DNA of 27,583 bases from a virus, in IMG/VR virus record IMGVR_UViG_3300032249_000878, positions 1 to 27,583 of that record; one strand, written 5' to 3'. The translations under genes were made by a program, and so were the position numbers. Positions 13,420 through 20,795 of the stretch are shown here, piece by piece; position 1 is the stretch's first letter, and every line of letters starts with the position of its first letter. Below the pieces are notes generated by a model. The model made no database searches, was not told the origin of the DNA, and saw only the letters and a program-made list of their open reading frames with translations.

Positions 13420-15552
13420 ATGAAAACCCCCCTTGTCTCAATCGCCCTCATCGCCGGCCCCGGCGAGGGGGCGATTTTGCGTAGACTCATCGAGTCGTCC
13501 CGTGGCCTATGGGATCAGGTCGTAGTCGTGCCAGCAGTAGGCGCAAATGATGCGCACAGTGTGCGTCAATGCGCTCAGGAAGCCGCAGGAGAGGTTTTAG
13601 TGTGCGAGGAGTACCACAATAGCCCTGAGTTTAAGGATTGGCCTCATATCGATAATTTCGCAGCCGCTAGGAACAAGGCTTTCAACCTAGCCACGGGTAA
13701 GTATGTGATCTGGGCAGATTGCGACGACATCTTTGAAGCAGGTCAGGCAGCAGCCCATCGGCAAGCGATTATGGATAGGGAGGCGGGCAAGACTGAGTGG
13801 GATATTTTAGTAACCACCTACGACGTGCAGAACTCAGGAATGAGGAACAATCGCAGAGAGCGGATATTTCGCAGGATGAAAGACGGCAACCTCCCAGCCC
13901 ATTGGGAACGACAGATCCACGAACGAGTCACGCCCGCAAAAGACACAAAGATCGCAGTAGCAGAGCACTTAAAAATCCTGCATGCCCCTAATGGGCCAAA
14001 GATATCCAGCGCAGAGCGCAACAAACGAATCATCGCCAGCCGGATCAACGGCATCGGCATGGAGTGGTACTACTTGGCGCAAGAGCACTTTCTAAAGAAC
14101 GAATATCAGCAAGCCATCGGGCCTTGCCTGTTGGCGTTAGAGCATTCGGATCTCGGCCCAGCCGAGCGTTACCAGCTCCACACACAAGCCTCCATGATGC
14201 TTTCCGATCGTGCGAAGCGATTGGAGCATCTGGGCAAAGCCATTACACTTTCTCCGCTCCGCCGTGAGGCGCACGGTTTACTCGCGGCAGATCGAATGGA
14301 TCACGGAGATTTCACATCCGCCTACCATCTTTTGAGAATGGTGGATTCAATGCCGCACACGAGCGATTGGAACCAGGAGAATCGTTGGTACAAACACTTG
14401 CCCCGGCAGTTCATGGCGCAATGCTTGCGGGCAAATAAACAAAACCTAGAGGCCGACGTTTTGGTCAGGGAAGGATTCCGATCAGCCTGGGGAAGAATCA
14501 CCGTACTACACGTTGGCGAGCCAGAGGACTGCCTGCGCTCGCTCGCCCTCTACACAGACACGGCAGACGATCCTAACGCAATTCAGCACATGCTGATAAC
14601 TCAACGCGGAAACAAGCAGGCCGATCGCCATCGGATCGTCCACTCTGCTGATGAAGCGATGGGAGCAGCGGCCGGGGATATCCTGCTCACCGTTACTTCT
14701 AAAGATGCGAAGATGCCCGGACTACGCTGGGATTTGGATCTGATTGAAAACGGAACTATCCCGCCAGGGGCGGATCGGTTGCCCGATCCTGTCGATCGCT
14801 TAAACCGCGTCATCGTTGGCTTAACTACCACGCCGAAACGAATTGGCACAATTTTGCCAACAATAAAAAGTCTGCTCAATCAATCGCGTGCAGCGGATCA
14901 GATCATTCTATCCGTGCCCGAAAAACTGGCGCGAACAGGGGAACGCTTTGGGGATATTCCAAAAGAGATACAAGAGCTGGCTGAAGCTGGTAAATTACAA
15001 ATTCACCGCACGAAGGACTACGGGCCTGCGACCAAGTTTATCGGCCCGCTGGAAGTAGGCGGAAATCCTGACGATAAGATTTGCTGGCTGGATGACGACA
15101 TTCTTTACAGCCCACGACTTTTGCAGACCCTCGCTGAAGAACTACACAACAGACCAAAAACGGCGATTGGAGTCTGCGGATTTTTTATGACGGGATCTAC
15201 CGGCTACGCCATCGCCCCGGATCACGGCGGGAATGCGGAGATTCTGGAAGGATTCGGCGGCGTGATGTGCAGGCGTTCGGATATGCCGAAGGCCGACCTG
15301 TGGCCAGCCGTTGCGGCCAATGACTTTGCTGGGCTGACTCCCTTGGCTCGCGCCCGCTTCCTTGCGGATGATTACATGATCAGCACGGAACTGCGCAAGG
15401 CAGGCACTGCTACCATCGTCTGCAATACTTCAGATCTAAGTCGCACGAATGCCATAAAGATTCGCCAGGAGGGATTGGGGCCAGACGCACTACAAAACAA
15501 CAAAGGAACTGGCGGCAACCTAGCTGCCTACGCACTTCTTAAAAATGCGTGA
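13420..15552 (+). CDS. Two-domain glycosyltransferase with TPR-like middle
   Basis: A 710-residue protein with no structural role evident. Residues 1 to about 200 resemble a family-2 (GT-A) glycosyltransferase: VSIALIAGPGEG at the nucleotide-binding start, and a D100-C-D-D103 acidic motif in YVIWADCDDIF. Residues about 205-300 contain TPR-like helices (GMEWYYLAQEHFLKNEYQQA). A second glycosyltransferase-like domain starts near residue 464 (VIVGLTTTPKRIGTI) with CWLDDDILYS carrying Asp558-Asp560. These motifs would bind a sugar-nucleotide with a metal ion. The donor and acceptor are unknown. Placement between capsid and connector genes suggests it glycosylates virion proteins, or changes host surface glycans. 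The ATG lacks a Shine-Dalgarno; the methyltransferase gene overlaps its end by 8 bases. Confidence 0.8.
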   Translation: MKTPLVSIALIAGPGEGAILRRLIESSRGLWDQVVVVPAVGANDAHSVRQCAQEAAGEVLVCEEYHNSPEFKDWPHIDNFAAARNKAFNLATGKYVIWADCDDIFEAGQAAAHRQAIMDREAGKTEWDILVTTYDVQNSGMRNNRRERIFRRMKDGNLPAHWERQIHERVTPAKDTKIAVAEHLKILHAPNGPKISSAERNKRIIASRINGIGMEWYYLAQEHFLKNEYQQAIGPCLLALEHSDLGPAERYQLHTQASMMLSDRAKRLEHLGKAITLSPLRREAHGLLAADRMDHGDFTSAYHLLRMVDSMPHTSDWNQENRWYKHLPRQFMAQCLRANKQNLEADVLVREGFRSAWGRITVLHVGEPEDCLRSLALYTDTADDPNAIQHMLITQRGNKQADRHRIVHSADEAMGAAAGDILLTVTSKDAKMPGLRWDLDLIENGTIPPGADRLPDPVDRLNRVIVGLTTTPKRIGTILPTIKSLLNQSRAADQIILSVPEKLARTGERFGDIPKEIQELAEAGKLQIHRTKDYGPATKFIGPLEVGGNPDDKICWLDDDILYSPRLLQTLAEELHNRPKTAIGVCGFFMTGSTGYAIAPDHGGNAEILEGFGGVMCRRSDMPKADLWPAVAANDFAGLTPLARARFLADDYMISTELRKAGTATIVCNTSDLSRTNAIKIRQEGLGPDALQNNKGTGGNLAAYALLKNA

Positions 15553-16111
15553 CGAGGAGTGGCTAGATACGCACGTCCAACACTTGCTCGCCAAGTGCGG
15601 GCGCAGGCTTGCCGTCGATATCGGGGCAAACTTTGGAACTTGGTCAAATTTTCTAAAGCCTCTTTTCGATCGGGTGATTGCAGTCGAGCCAGACGATCGC
15701 TGCCCAGAGATTACGGGAACGGAATTTTATCGGATGGTAATTGGCAAAACGACAGGCGTTTGCACGCTATGGCTTTCGCACGAACCGCAACAGAATCACC
15801 TGGGCGAAACGCACCCGCTACACGGCACGGGAGGGCAACCGCTTGAAATTACCCAGCAAACCTTTGAGCAACTATGTGCGGGGCGAGTACCCGACTTTGT
15901 AAAAATAGACGTGGAAGGTGCGGAGGATTCTATTCTGGCGGGGATTGCAAATCCTGCCGCCTACTTAAAAACCTCATTCCTAATCGAAAGCCACGCCAAG
16001 GAAAGCGAGCTGGTTGCCATCCTTTCAAGATGGGGCAGGGAATACATAAAAATCCCGCATCCCGCACCATGCCCCGATCACTGCTGGATCGCTGTGCCTG
16101 CTTTGACATAA
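15545..16111 (+). CDS. FkbM-family methyltransferase
   Basis: A 188-residue SAM-dependent methyltransferase of the FkbM group. The SAM-binding motif I is AVDIGANFG (residues 23-31), followed by VIAVEPD (45-50) as motif II. The family signature FVKIDVEGAE lies at residues 118-127. It is shorter than many FkbM proteins (about 200-280), but all key motifs are present. FkbM-like enzymes often add O-methyl groups to sugars. Overlapping the glycosyltransferase gene by 8 bases, it probably caps or modifies the glycan that enzyme makes. A TTGACA motif sits within its last codons, ahead of the next gene. The enzyme class is secure; the substrate is inferred. Confidence 0.82.
   Translation: MRDEEWLDTHVQHLLAKCGRRLAVDIGANFGTWSNFLKPLFDRVIAVEPDDRCPEITGTEFYRMVIGKTTGVCTLWLSHEPQQNHLGETHPLHGTGGQPLEITQQTFEQLCAGRVPDFVKIDVEGAEDSILAGIANPAAYLKTSFLIESHAKESELVAILSRWGREYIKIPHPAPCPDHCWIAVPALT
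16103..16108 (+). promoter_or_regulatory. TTGACA start-associated motif, site 4
   Basis: TTGACA stands 19 bases before the GTG at 16122, inside the last codons of the methyltransferase gene. A weak AAAGG is the only ribosome-site-like sequence near this GTG. Confidence 0.55.
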
Positions 16112-16121
16112 AAGGTTCAGC

Positions 16122-16430
16122 GTGACCGAGCTGGAACAACTTATGACCAGCGGCCTTTCCGATGCGATTGCCGCCGCACCCGTTACCGCATCTATTGGCG
16201 GGACAGTCGTCACGGGTTTTTATTCGCCTAACGAGCAGACAAGCCAGCTTGGCTACGGTGGAATGGTCGATCCGCAAGGCAGTGAATTTGTCTATGTGAG
16301 CGCAGGCGTGACGGCTCCCAGCCTAATGACCGTCATTACGGTTGCAGGAGTTCGCAAGAGGGTGGCGGGGATCAATAGCGACAGCGGGACGACAAGCCTT
16401 ACGCTCATCACCCCGGAGGACGTGCGATGA
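16122..16430 (+). CDS. Head-tail joining protein (gpFII-like)
   Basis: A 102-residue beta-rich protein in the position of lambda FII or Gifsy-2-type joining proteins. The order is a helical start (LEQLMTSGLSDAIAAAP), then strands (ASIGGTVVTGFYSPNE; EFVYVSAGV; LMTVITVAGVRKRVAGI) and a C-terminal strand. The segment 'G-x-x-V-x-G-x-Y' matches the family. It would form the neck connector where the tail attaches. It starts with GTG 11 bases after the methyltransferase stop and overlaps the next gene by ATGA. Confidence 0.6.
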   Translation: MTELEQLMTSGLSDAIAAAPVTASIGGTVVTGFYSPNEQTSQLGYGGMVDPQGSEFVYVSAGVTAPSLMTVITVAGVRKRVAGINSDSGTTSLTLITPEDVR

Positions 16431-16846
16431 GCCTGCGCCTTTCGTTTGAAAATAAATTGGCGTCATACCTTACTACCGTTAGCCCGTCTAAGCCTGCTGG
16501 CCTAAACATTCAAGCTGGGCACAAGATCAGCGAGCTAGATCTACCCGCTTTAGTAATTCACGCTGAGAGTGCGGAATCGATCGAGGACGGCCTACAAGGC
16601 AACACACGCAAGATTACTGTTCAAGCAACCGTGATGACTCCCGTGGATGATTCGCAAACCGTAGTAAGCCATACGGCCAGCTTCTTGTGGGCGGAGGCTA
16701 GGTTAAAAGATCGCGCATCAATAATTTCTGGAGTCACGGCTGGGGTAAGCGTGTTGGGCAGCTACATACAGGCGGAACGGACTGAAACAAACGAGAGGGC
16801 AATGGCAGACAGCATTACCGCAGTATTCTTTGTCGATCCTGCGTAG
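16427..16846 (+). CDS. Tail terminator / minor tail protein (gpU-like, probable)
   Basis: A 139-residue protein after the joining protein, the usual place of the tail terminator (lambda gpU). It starts with a helix (FENKLASYLTTV), then strands with an ALVIHAESAESI pattern, KITVQATVMTP, a helical FLWAEARLKD and a final strand AMADSITAVFFV. These elements fit the fold of gpU/STF-like terminators, which cap the tail tube. Identity is by architecture and order. Its stop is followed by a TTGACA motif. Confidence 0.55.
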   Translation: MSLRLSFENKLASYLTTVSPSKPAGLNIQAGHKISELDLPALVIHAESAESIEDGLQGNTRKITVQATVMTPVDDSQTVVSHTASFLWAEARLKDRASIISGVTAGVSVLGSYIQAERTETNERAMADSITAVFFVDPA

Positions 16847-16852
16847 GATTGG

Positions 16853-16858
16853 TTGACA
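16853..16858 (+). promoter_or_regulatory. TTGACA start-associated motif, site 5
   Basis: TTGACA stands 22 bases before the ATG at 16875, with A-rich spacer and no Shine-Dalgarno. The first ten bases match those of the internal scaffold site at 11918 exactly. Confidence 0.55.
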
Positions 16859-16874
16859 GCAACTAAAACAGCGT

Positions 16875-17156
16875 ATGGCATATACCTACGGAACTCCGGC
16901 CAGCACTACTCTAAGCGAAACAGTCTCTACGACCTTTGAACGTGTATTCGTGCAAGGCGCAGACGGGAACGTGAAAAAAGGCTTCAAGAAATTCGCAGCG
17001 GGAGAAAAGAAGGTCGAAACCTACAGCACGACTCTCCCCACGCTTGCTTCTGGAACTATGGCGAACGGCGCTGTGGTGGCTTACGAATATCGCGAATCAA
17101 ACACAGATCAACCCAGAGTGACAGAGACGCAGGCGTCTTGGTCAACAATCCCATAA
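16875..17156 (+). CDS. Small tail protein, 93 aa (tail tube candidate A)
   Basis: A 93-residue Thr/Ser/Val-rich beta protein between the tail terminator and the chaperone/tape-measure region, where the tail tube gene normally lies. It has no recognised family motif. It is far smaller than lambda gpV (246 residues) but tubes of about 100-150 residues exist. Either this protein or the next one is likely the tube protein. It uses a TTGACA-preceded start without Shine-Dalgarno, and ends 9 bases before the next ATG. Confidence 0.5.
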   Translation: MAYTYGTPASTTLSETVSTTFERVFVQGADGNVKKGFKKFAAGEKKVETYSTTLPTLASGTMANGAVVAYEYRESNTDQPRVTETQASWSTIP

Positions 17157-17165
17157 GGAAATAAT

Positions 17166-17465
17166 ATGCCCATCGGAACAACAGTATCGGTTTCTGGATT
17201 AGTCGTGACGAATGCCACTCTTTCGGGATCTGTCGATCAAGTCATCACCGAAAGCGGCAGCGAGAACACCGTTCCTCCTGTAAAGGAAGCATACAACGGC
17301 CGTGTCGAAGCGAGTATTGAGGGGATTGATGATGGTTATACTGCCGCCGGCACCTTCAGCGCAAAAAGCCTAACCTTTCAAACTACTGCCGTGGAGCGTA
17401 AGCGTACCCTCGGCGACGTTGTTAAAGTTTCTTTGCGTGGCGTCTATTACCCGGATCTAAGCTGA
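17166..17465 (+). CDS. Small tail protein, 99 aa (tail tube candidate B)
   Basis: A 99-residue beta-rich protein with an AAGGA ribosome site. It opens with alternating hydrophobic strands (TVSVSGLVVTNATLSGSVDQ) and ends in DVVKVSLRGVYYPDLS, a strand-rich closing that fits a tube-type barrel. Two consecutive small beta proteins here are unusual. One may be the major tube and the other a decoration or second tube protein. No sequence family is recognised, so the call is positional. Confidence 0.5.
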   Translation: MPIGTTVSVSGLVVTNATLSGSVDQVITESGSENTVPPVKEAYNGRVEASIEGIDDGYTAAGTFSAKSLTFQTTAVERKRTLGDVVKVSLRGVYYPDLS

Positions 17466-17486
17466 TTTTGGGCACAGGGCGGCTCT

Positions 17487-18050
17487 ATGGCCCTGGATAA
17501 ACTATTTTCTGAATCAATCGTAAATCGGGAGGACCACGTCGTCCTCGGCTGTAAGTTGCGGCCGCTCTCGCTTTGGCACGCTACAGTTTTGGAGCTAATC
17601 AATAGCCCGCTTTGGCATGGCAATAGAGGCGTCACAATTACTGACTTGCGATTGGCCACAGCAATCTGCTCTGGATCTTGGCCCGAATATCGAATCCCCA
17701 GCGGGCTTGCGCTCGTGTGGTGGAGCCTAAAAACAAGAAAAGCAAATCTGGCATTAGAGGCGGCCAAGTTTTCTGCATATATCCGAGACTTTTATGCTCC
17801 GCCTATGCTATGGGAAAAAGAGCTAGAGAAGTCAAAGGGACCGCAGTTGTGCTCACTCCCGCAACCGTTAGACATGGTTGCCTGGCTTATTCGGAATGGA
17901 TTGAGCGAGGATAGAAGCTGGAGCATGCCGATCGGTATGGCCCATTGGTACTACGTTGCGTTCGCAAGGCATCGAGGGGCAGAGATCGATCTGGTCAGCC
18001 CTGGCGAACAAGAGGCGATCGAACAAGTAAAACAGAAAAGGCTCAAATAA
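17487..18050 (+). CDS. Probable tail assembly chaperone, 187 aa
   Basis: A 187-residue helical protein placed between the small tail proteins and the tape measure, the usual site for tail assembly chaperones. It contains helices with Trp and Leu (LSLWHATVLELINS; LALVWWSLKTRKANLALEAA). No lambda G/GT-type slippery site is evident, so a frameshifted form is not supported. The C-terminus runs into the next gene, which begins one base after the stop. The family is not recognised; the call is by position and helical character. Confidence 0.42.
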   Translation: MALDKLFSESIVNREDHVVLGCKLRPLSLWHATVLELINSPLWHGNRGVTITDLRLATAICSGSWPEYRIPSGLALVWWSLKTRKANLALEAAKFSAYIRDFYAPPMLWEKELEKSKGPQLCSLPQPLDMVAWLIRNGLSEDRSWSMPIGMAHWYYVAFARHRGAEIDLVSPGEQEAIEQVKQKRLK

Positions 18051-18845
18051 ATGTCAGCAGGCGTTAAGTTAGAAATTGACGACCGCGAATTTAAAGCGGC
18101 CCTGCTTCGCTACTACGCATCGCAACGCAAAACGTGGCCGCAAATCATTAGGCAGCAGGCGAGGTTAGTCGCCGTAAATCTATCCTATCAAACGCAGCCG
18201 TTTGGCGATTCTCAAGGCCGGATGCTTGGGGAAAACGCGGTTAAGCGTGACCTAAACTATATATTTAAACCACTTAACGAGCGCAGTCTGGCTTTCTTTA
18301 AAGAGGTGTTGGGTGGTCGTCAGATTAGGTTAAATCTACGCAGAAAAGATGGCACGGTCTGGATCACAGACATGGATGAATTTATGACTCGCGGCGGGAT
18401 GAAGCCATTTCATCAAAGCATGCGATCGCCATCGCGGGGCAACGTAAAGAATGCCAGTAGCAAAAGACAAACGATGGATATCGGCAGGCATCAAGGGCGA
18501 CCGCGTGGGATAGTCTCCCAATCGGATTACCAGGCTTACATTAACAAAACCGTTAAAAAAGTTGGCATAGCAAAGGCGGGCTGGGCTGCATGTGCAAAAC
18601 TATTGGGAGGCACAAGAGGTATTTCGCAATGGGTTACCCGTCACGCTGGCAAAAGATCCTCTGGATCTGTCTTAGACAACACTAGCCAACAAAACCCGTA
18701 TGTGATTATTGCAAATCACGTTCCGTGGATTGATAAGTGCTTGAACAGCGGGCAAATACAACGTGCCCTTGACATTCAAAAAGAGAAGATGATTCGTGCG
18801 ACTGATATAGCATTGCAGAAACAAGCCGTAGCAATGGGATTCTGA
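18051..18845 (+). CDS. Phage morphogenesis-like protein, 264 aa
   Basis: A 264-residue basic protein with a mixed N-terminal domain (VKLEIDDREFKAALLRYYAS), a central beta part and a conserved-looking C-terminus (NPYVIIANHVPWIDKCLNSG, then a long helix). The 'N-x-x-P-Y-x-x-x-x-N' pattern followed by a helix resembles phage proteins of the HK97 gp10/morphogenesis type, which help join head and tail. It sits directly ahead of the tape measure. A TTGACA at 18769 and an in-frame ATG at 18789 lie in its last codons; their meaning is unclear. Confidence 0.45.
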   Translation: MSAGVKLEIDDREFKAALLRYYASQRKTWPQIIRQQARLVAVNLSYQTQPFGDSQGRMLGENAVKRDLNYIFKPLNERSLAFFKEVLGGRQIRLNLRRKDGTVWITDMDEFMTRGGMKPFHQSMRSPSRGNVKNASSKRQTMDIGRHQGRPRGIVSQSDYQAYINKTVKKVGIAKAGWAACAKLLGGTRGISQWVTRHAGKRSSGSVLDNTSQQNPYVIIANHVPWIDKCLNSGQIQRALDIQKEKMIRATDIALQKQAVAMGF

Positions 18846-18848
18846 TTT

Positions 18849-20063
18849 ATGGCAGAGTTAAAAGCTAAAATCGGTCTTGAGACGTCGGCCTTTCAAACGG
18901 GACTAGCCAGACTTCAGGGAAGCGTAGCTGGGTTTGCTAAAGGATTGAGCGGCGTGCTACTTGGCGCATTTGCCCTGGATAAACTTATATCGGGCTTTTC
19001 TTCAGCTATTGAAAAGGGCGATCAGTTGCAGGACATTGCCGAGAAGTTCGGCCTTTCCGCAAGCAAACTGCAAATGCTTGGCAACGCCGCATCTGTTTAT
19101 GGCTCAAGCCTTGAAAACGTTTCGATGGGCTTAAACAAGTTGTCTTTAGCGCAACAAAAAGCGGTATCGGGCGACGAATCGCTACAAAAAACATTTCGCG
19201 AGGTTGGCATTTCAATGGACAAACTTAGAACGATGGGGCCAGAGGACGTTTTTCTGGCAATAGCGGATAGCTTTGCCAGTGGAGCCAACGACGGTCGCCA
19301 ATTCCTGATCACTAACGAGCTGCTCGGCAAGGCTCAAACCGATCTCATTAAAGTGATGAACCAAGGTTCTGCCGCGATTATTGAGCAGGGAACATCCATA
19401 GGAGTCTGGGGAGACGAAACCATTGCCCGGTTATCTGCGGCATCCGATGCCATTAAAACCTTGCAAAACTTATGGACGGTGGCGTTTGGGGCTATTGCAG
19501 GAAGTATTATCAAAGCGACGGCTGCGCTCTCTGGTTTTCTTGGCTTAACAAGCATTAGTCAGATTTTGACGCCTTCGCCTATCGCTAAAATTGAGGACGG
19601 AAAGCCAGGCGGCAAAACAGAAGAGATGGAAAAAACGCAGGACAAGATATACGAAAACCTAAAAAAGCAGTTAGACATCGAAAACAAGATTGCCGAAAAG
19701 GGAATGACGCAAGAGCAGATTGCGAAGCGATTGCTTACTACCTATGCCGCACTTTCCGCTCAAAAGAAAGAGGCGGAATCGTTTAAGACTGAGGGAGGCG
19801 ATCTGCTCGCAAGCCAGCTCGGAGTAGAGATGGCACAAGTTAAAGAACGCTTATCTGGGATGAGTGAAGGCTCTGCATCTATGCAAGTCTTGGCCGATTC
19901 TCTTCAGCAGGTCGGCGGTGGCGGAAACTTCGCCCAAGTGGGCAGCAGCCTGGCGAATGAGTATCTGCGAGCAATTAAGGACAGTTCAGCAATATCAGCC
20001 AGATCATTGCAAAACATGGTCGGGAATAACCGTGGATCAGTAACCCCAGTAGGAGCACAATAA
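18849..20063 (+). CDS. Tape measure protein (short, 404 aa)
   Basis: A 404-residue protein with a coiled-coil and hydrophobic pattern typical of tail tape measures. The start (ELKAKIGLETSAFQTGLARL) is the usual N-terminal pattern of TMPs. A hydrophobic stretch (LWTVAFGAIAGSIIKATAAL, residues about 215-234) could insert in the membrane during DNA entry. A Lys/Glu-rich helical C-terminus follows. At the accepted rule of about 1.5 angstroms per residue it predicts a tail of about 60 nm, short for a siphovirus. There is no Shine-Dalgarno before the ATG, which lies three bases after the upstream stop. The next gene begins by TAATG overlap. Confidence 0.82.
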   Translation: MAELKAKIGLETSAFQTGLARLQGSVAGFAKGLSGVLLGAFALDKLISGFSSAIEKGDQLQDIAEKFGLSASKLQMLGNAASVYGSSLENVSMGLNKLSLAQQKAVSGDESLQKTFREVGISMDKLRTMGPEDVFLAIADSFASGANDGRQFLITNELLGKAQTDLIKVMNQGSAAIIEQGTSIGVWGDETIARLSAASDAIKTLQNLWTVAFGAIAGSIIKATAALSGFLGLTSISQILTPSPIAKIEDGKPGGKTEEMEKTQDKIYENLKKQLDIENKIAEKGMTQEQIAKRLLTTYAALSAQKKEAESFKTEGGDLLASQLGVEMAQVKERLSGMSEGSASMQVLADSLQQVGGGGNFAQVGSSLANEYLRAIKDSSAISARSLQNMVGNNRGSVTPVGAQ

Positions 20064-20767
20064 TGCCATATTACGAACAGCCAGGCCGGACAACATCAAC
20101 CGATAAAGACGGCATAGCGACAGTAACCGTCATTTATGTTGGCACTGAAGAAGCTTCAGTTCCGTCAGATATATCTGGAACCGTAAAATCTAAGTCAGTC
20201 ACTAAATCTGAAGCTGGTCAAATACGCACGCAGTTTCAGATTGAAGCAGATCAGGCATCTGGCGGCGGTGGTGGTGGGACCGCTTCTCCCTTTAGCGGCG
20301 GTGGAGCTTTCGAGTTTGTTTCCGCTGTTCGCACTGTGCCCATTGAGGCGCATCCAAACTTCGGCGGCTCACAAATCTCTGCGGGTGGCTTTATTAAGCC
20401 AGAGGATATTAAACTTATTAAGGACACAGTCCAAACGCCCGGCAAAACGTTCGACGAAATATCGGATCAACTTATTTCTGGGGATCTTGGCAGATGCAGG
20501 AGTTTATACGGTTATCTGGCTTGCGGAGTTGAATCGTACTACGTGCCTTCCTTGGTTGTTCGCAAGACCTACCAAGCATCTAGCCCGCCTTCTACTGGTA
20601 AGGTCGGCAAGATTGGAAGCCCCGGCATAGGCGTTTCGGGTGCACCCAATGGGGCGACTTTTCTTTTGGTCAATGTGTCGGCAAGAGGCACGGGCGGATC
20701 TTATACGGTTACGGAAGAATATGAGATGAGCGGCGAAGGCGGCTGGGACACCTTCCTCTACACCTAA
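20063..20767 (+). CDS. Tail tip-region protein, 234 aa, Gly-rich
   Basis: A 234-residue protein with a good ribosome site (AGGAG) and TAATG overlap with the tape measure. It has an N-terminal beta domain, a Gly-rich linker (GGGGGG, then SGGG at residues about 68-80), and a C-terminal beta-rich part. It is the only protein between the tape measure and the fibre block, so it may be the tail tip or hub adaptor. I recognise no Dit, Tal or gpJ motif. Function by position only. Confidence 0.45.
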   Translation: MPYYEQPGRTTSTDKDGIATVTVIYVGTEEASVPSDISGTVKSKSVTKSEAGQIRTQFQIEADQASGGGGGGTASPFSGGGAFEFVSAVRTVPIEAHPNFGGSQISAGGFIKPEDIKLIKDTVQTPGKTFDEISDQLISGDLGRCRSLYGYLACGVESYYVPSLVVRKTYQASSPPSTGKVGKIGSPGIGVSGAPNGATFLLVNVSARGTGGSYTVTEEYEMSGEGGWDTFLYT

Positions 20768-20772
20768 AAACT

Positions 20773-20778
20773 TTGACA
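20773..20778 (+). promoter_or_regulatory. TTGACA start-associated motif, site 6
   Basis: TTGACA stands 23 bases before the ATG at 20796. It shares an 11-base run (CTTTGACAAGG) with the site at 24366. No well-placed Shine-Dalgarno precedes this ATG. Confidence 0.52.
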
Positions 20779-20795
20779 AGGCGTAACGATAAACT

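Noticed and set aside
17487-18050. Lambda G/GT-type programmed frameshift in the tail chaperone
   Set aside because: No slippery heptamer or overlapping downstream frame was seen at the end of this gene; the next gene begins cleanly after the stop.
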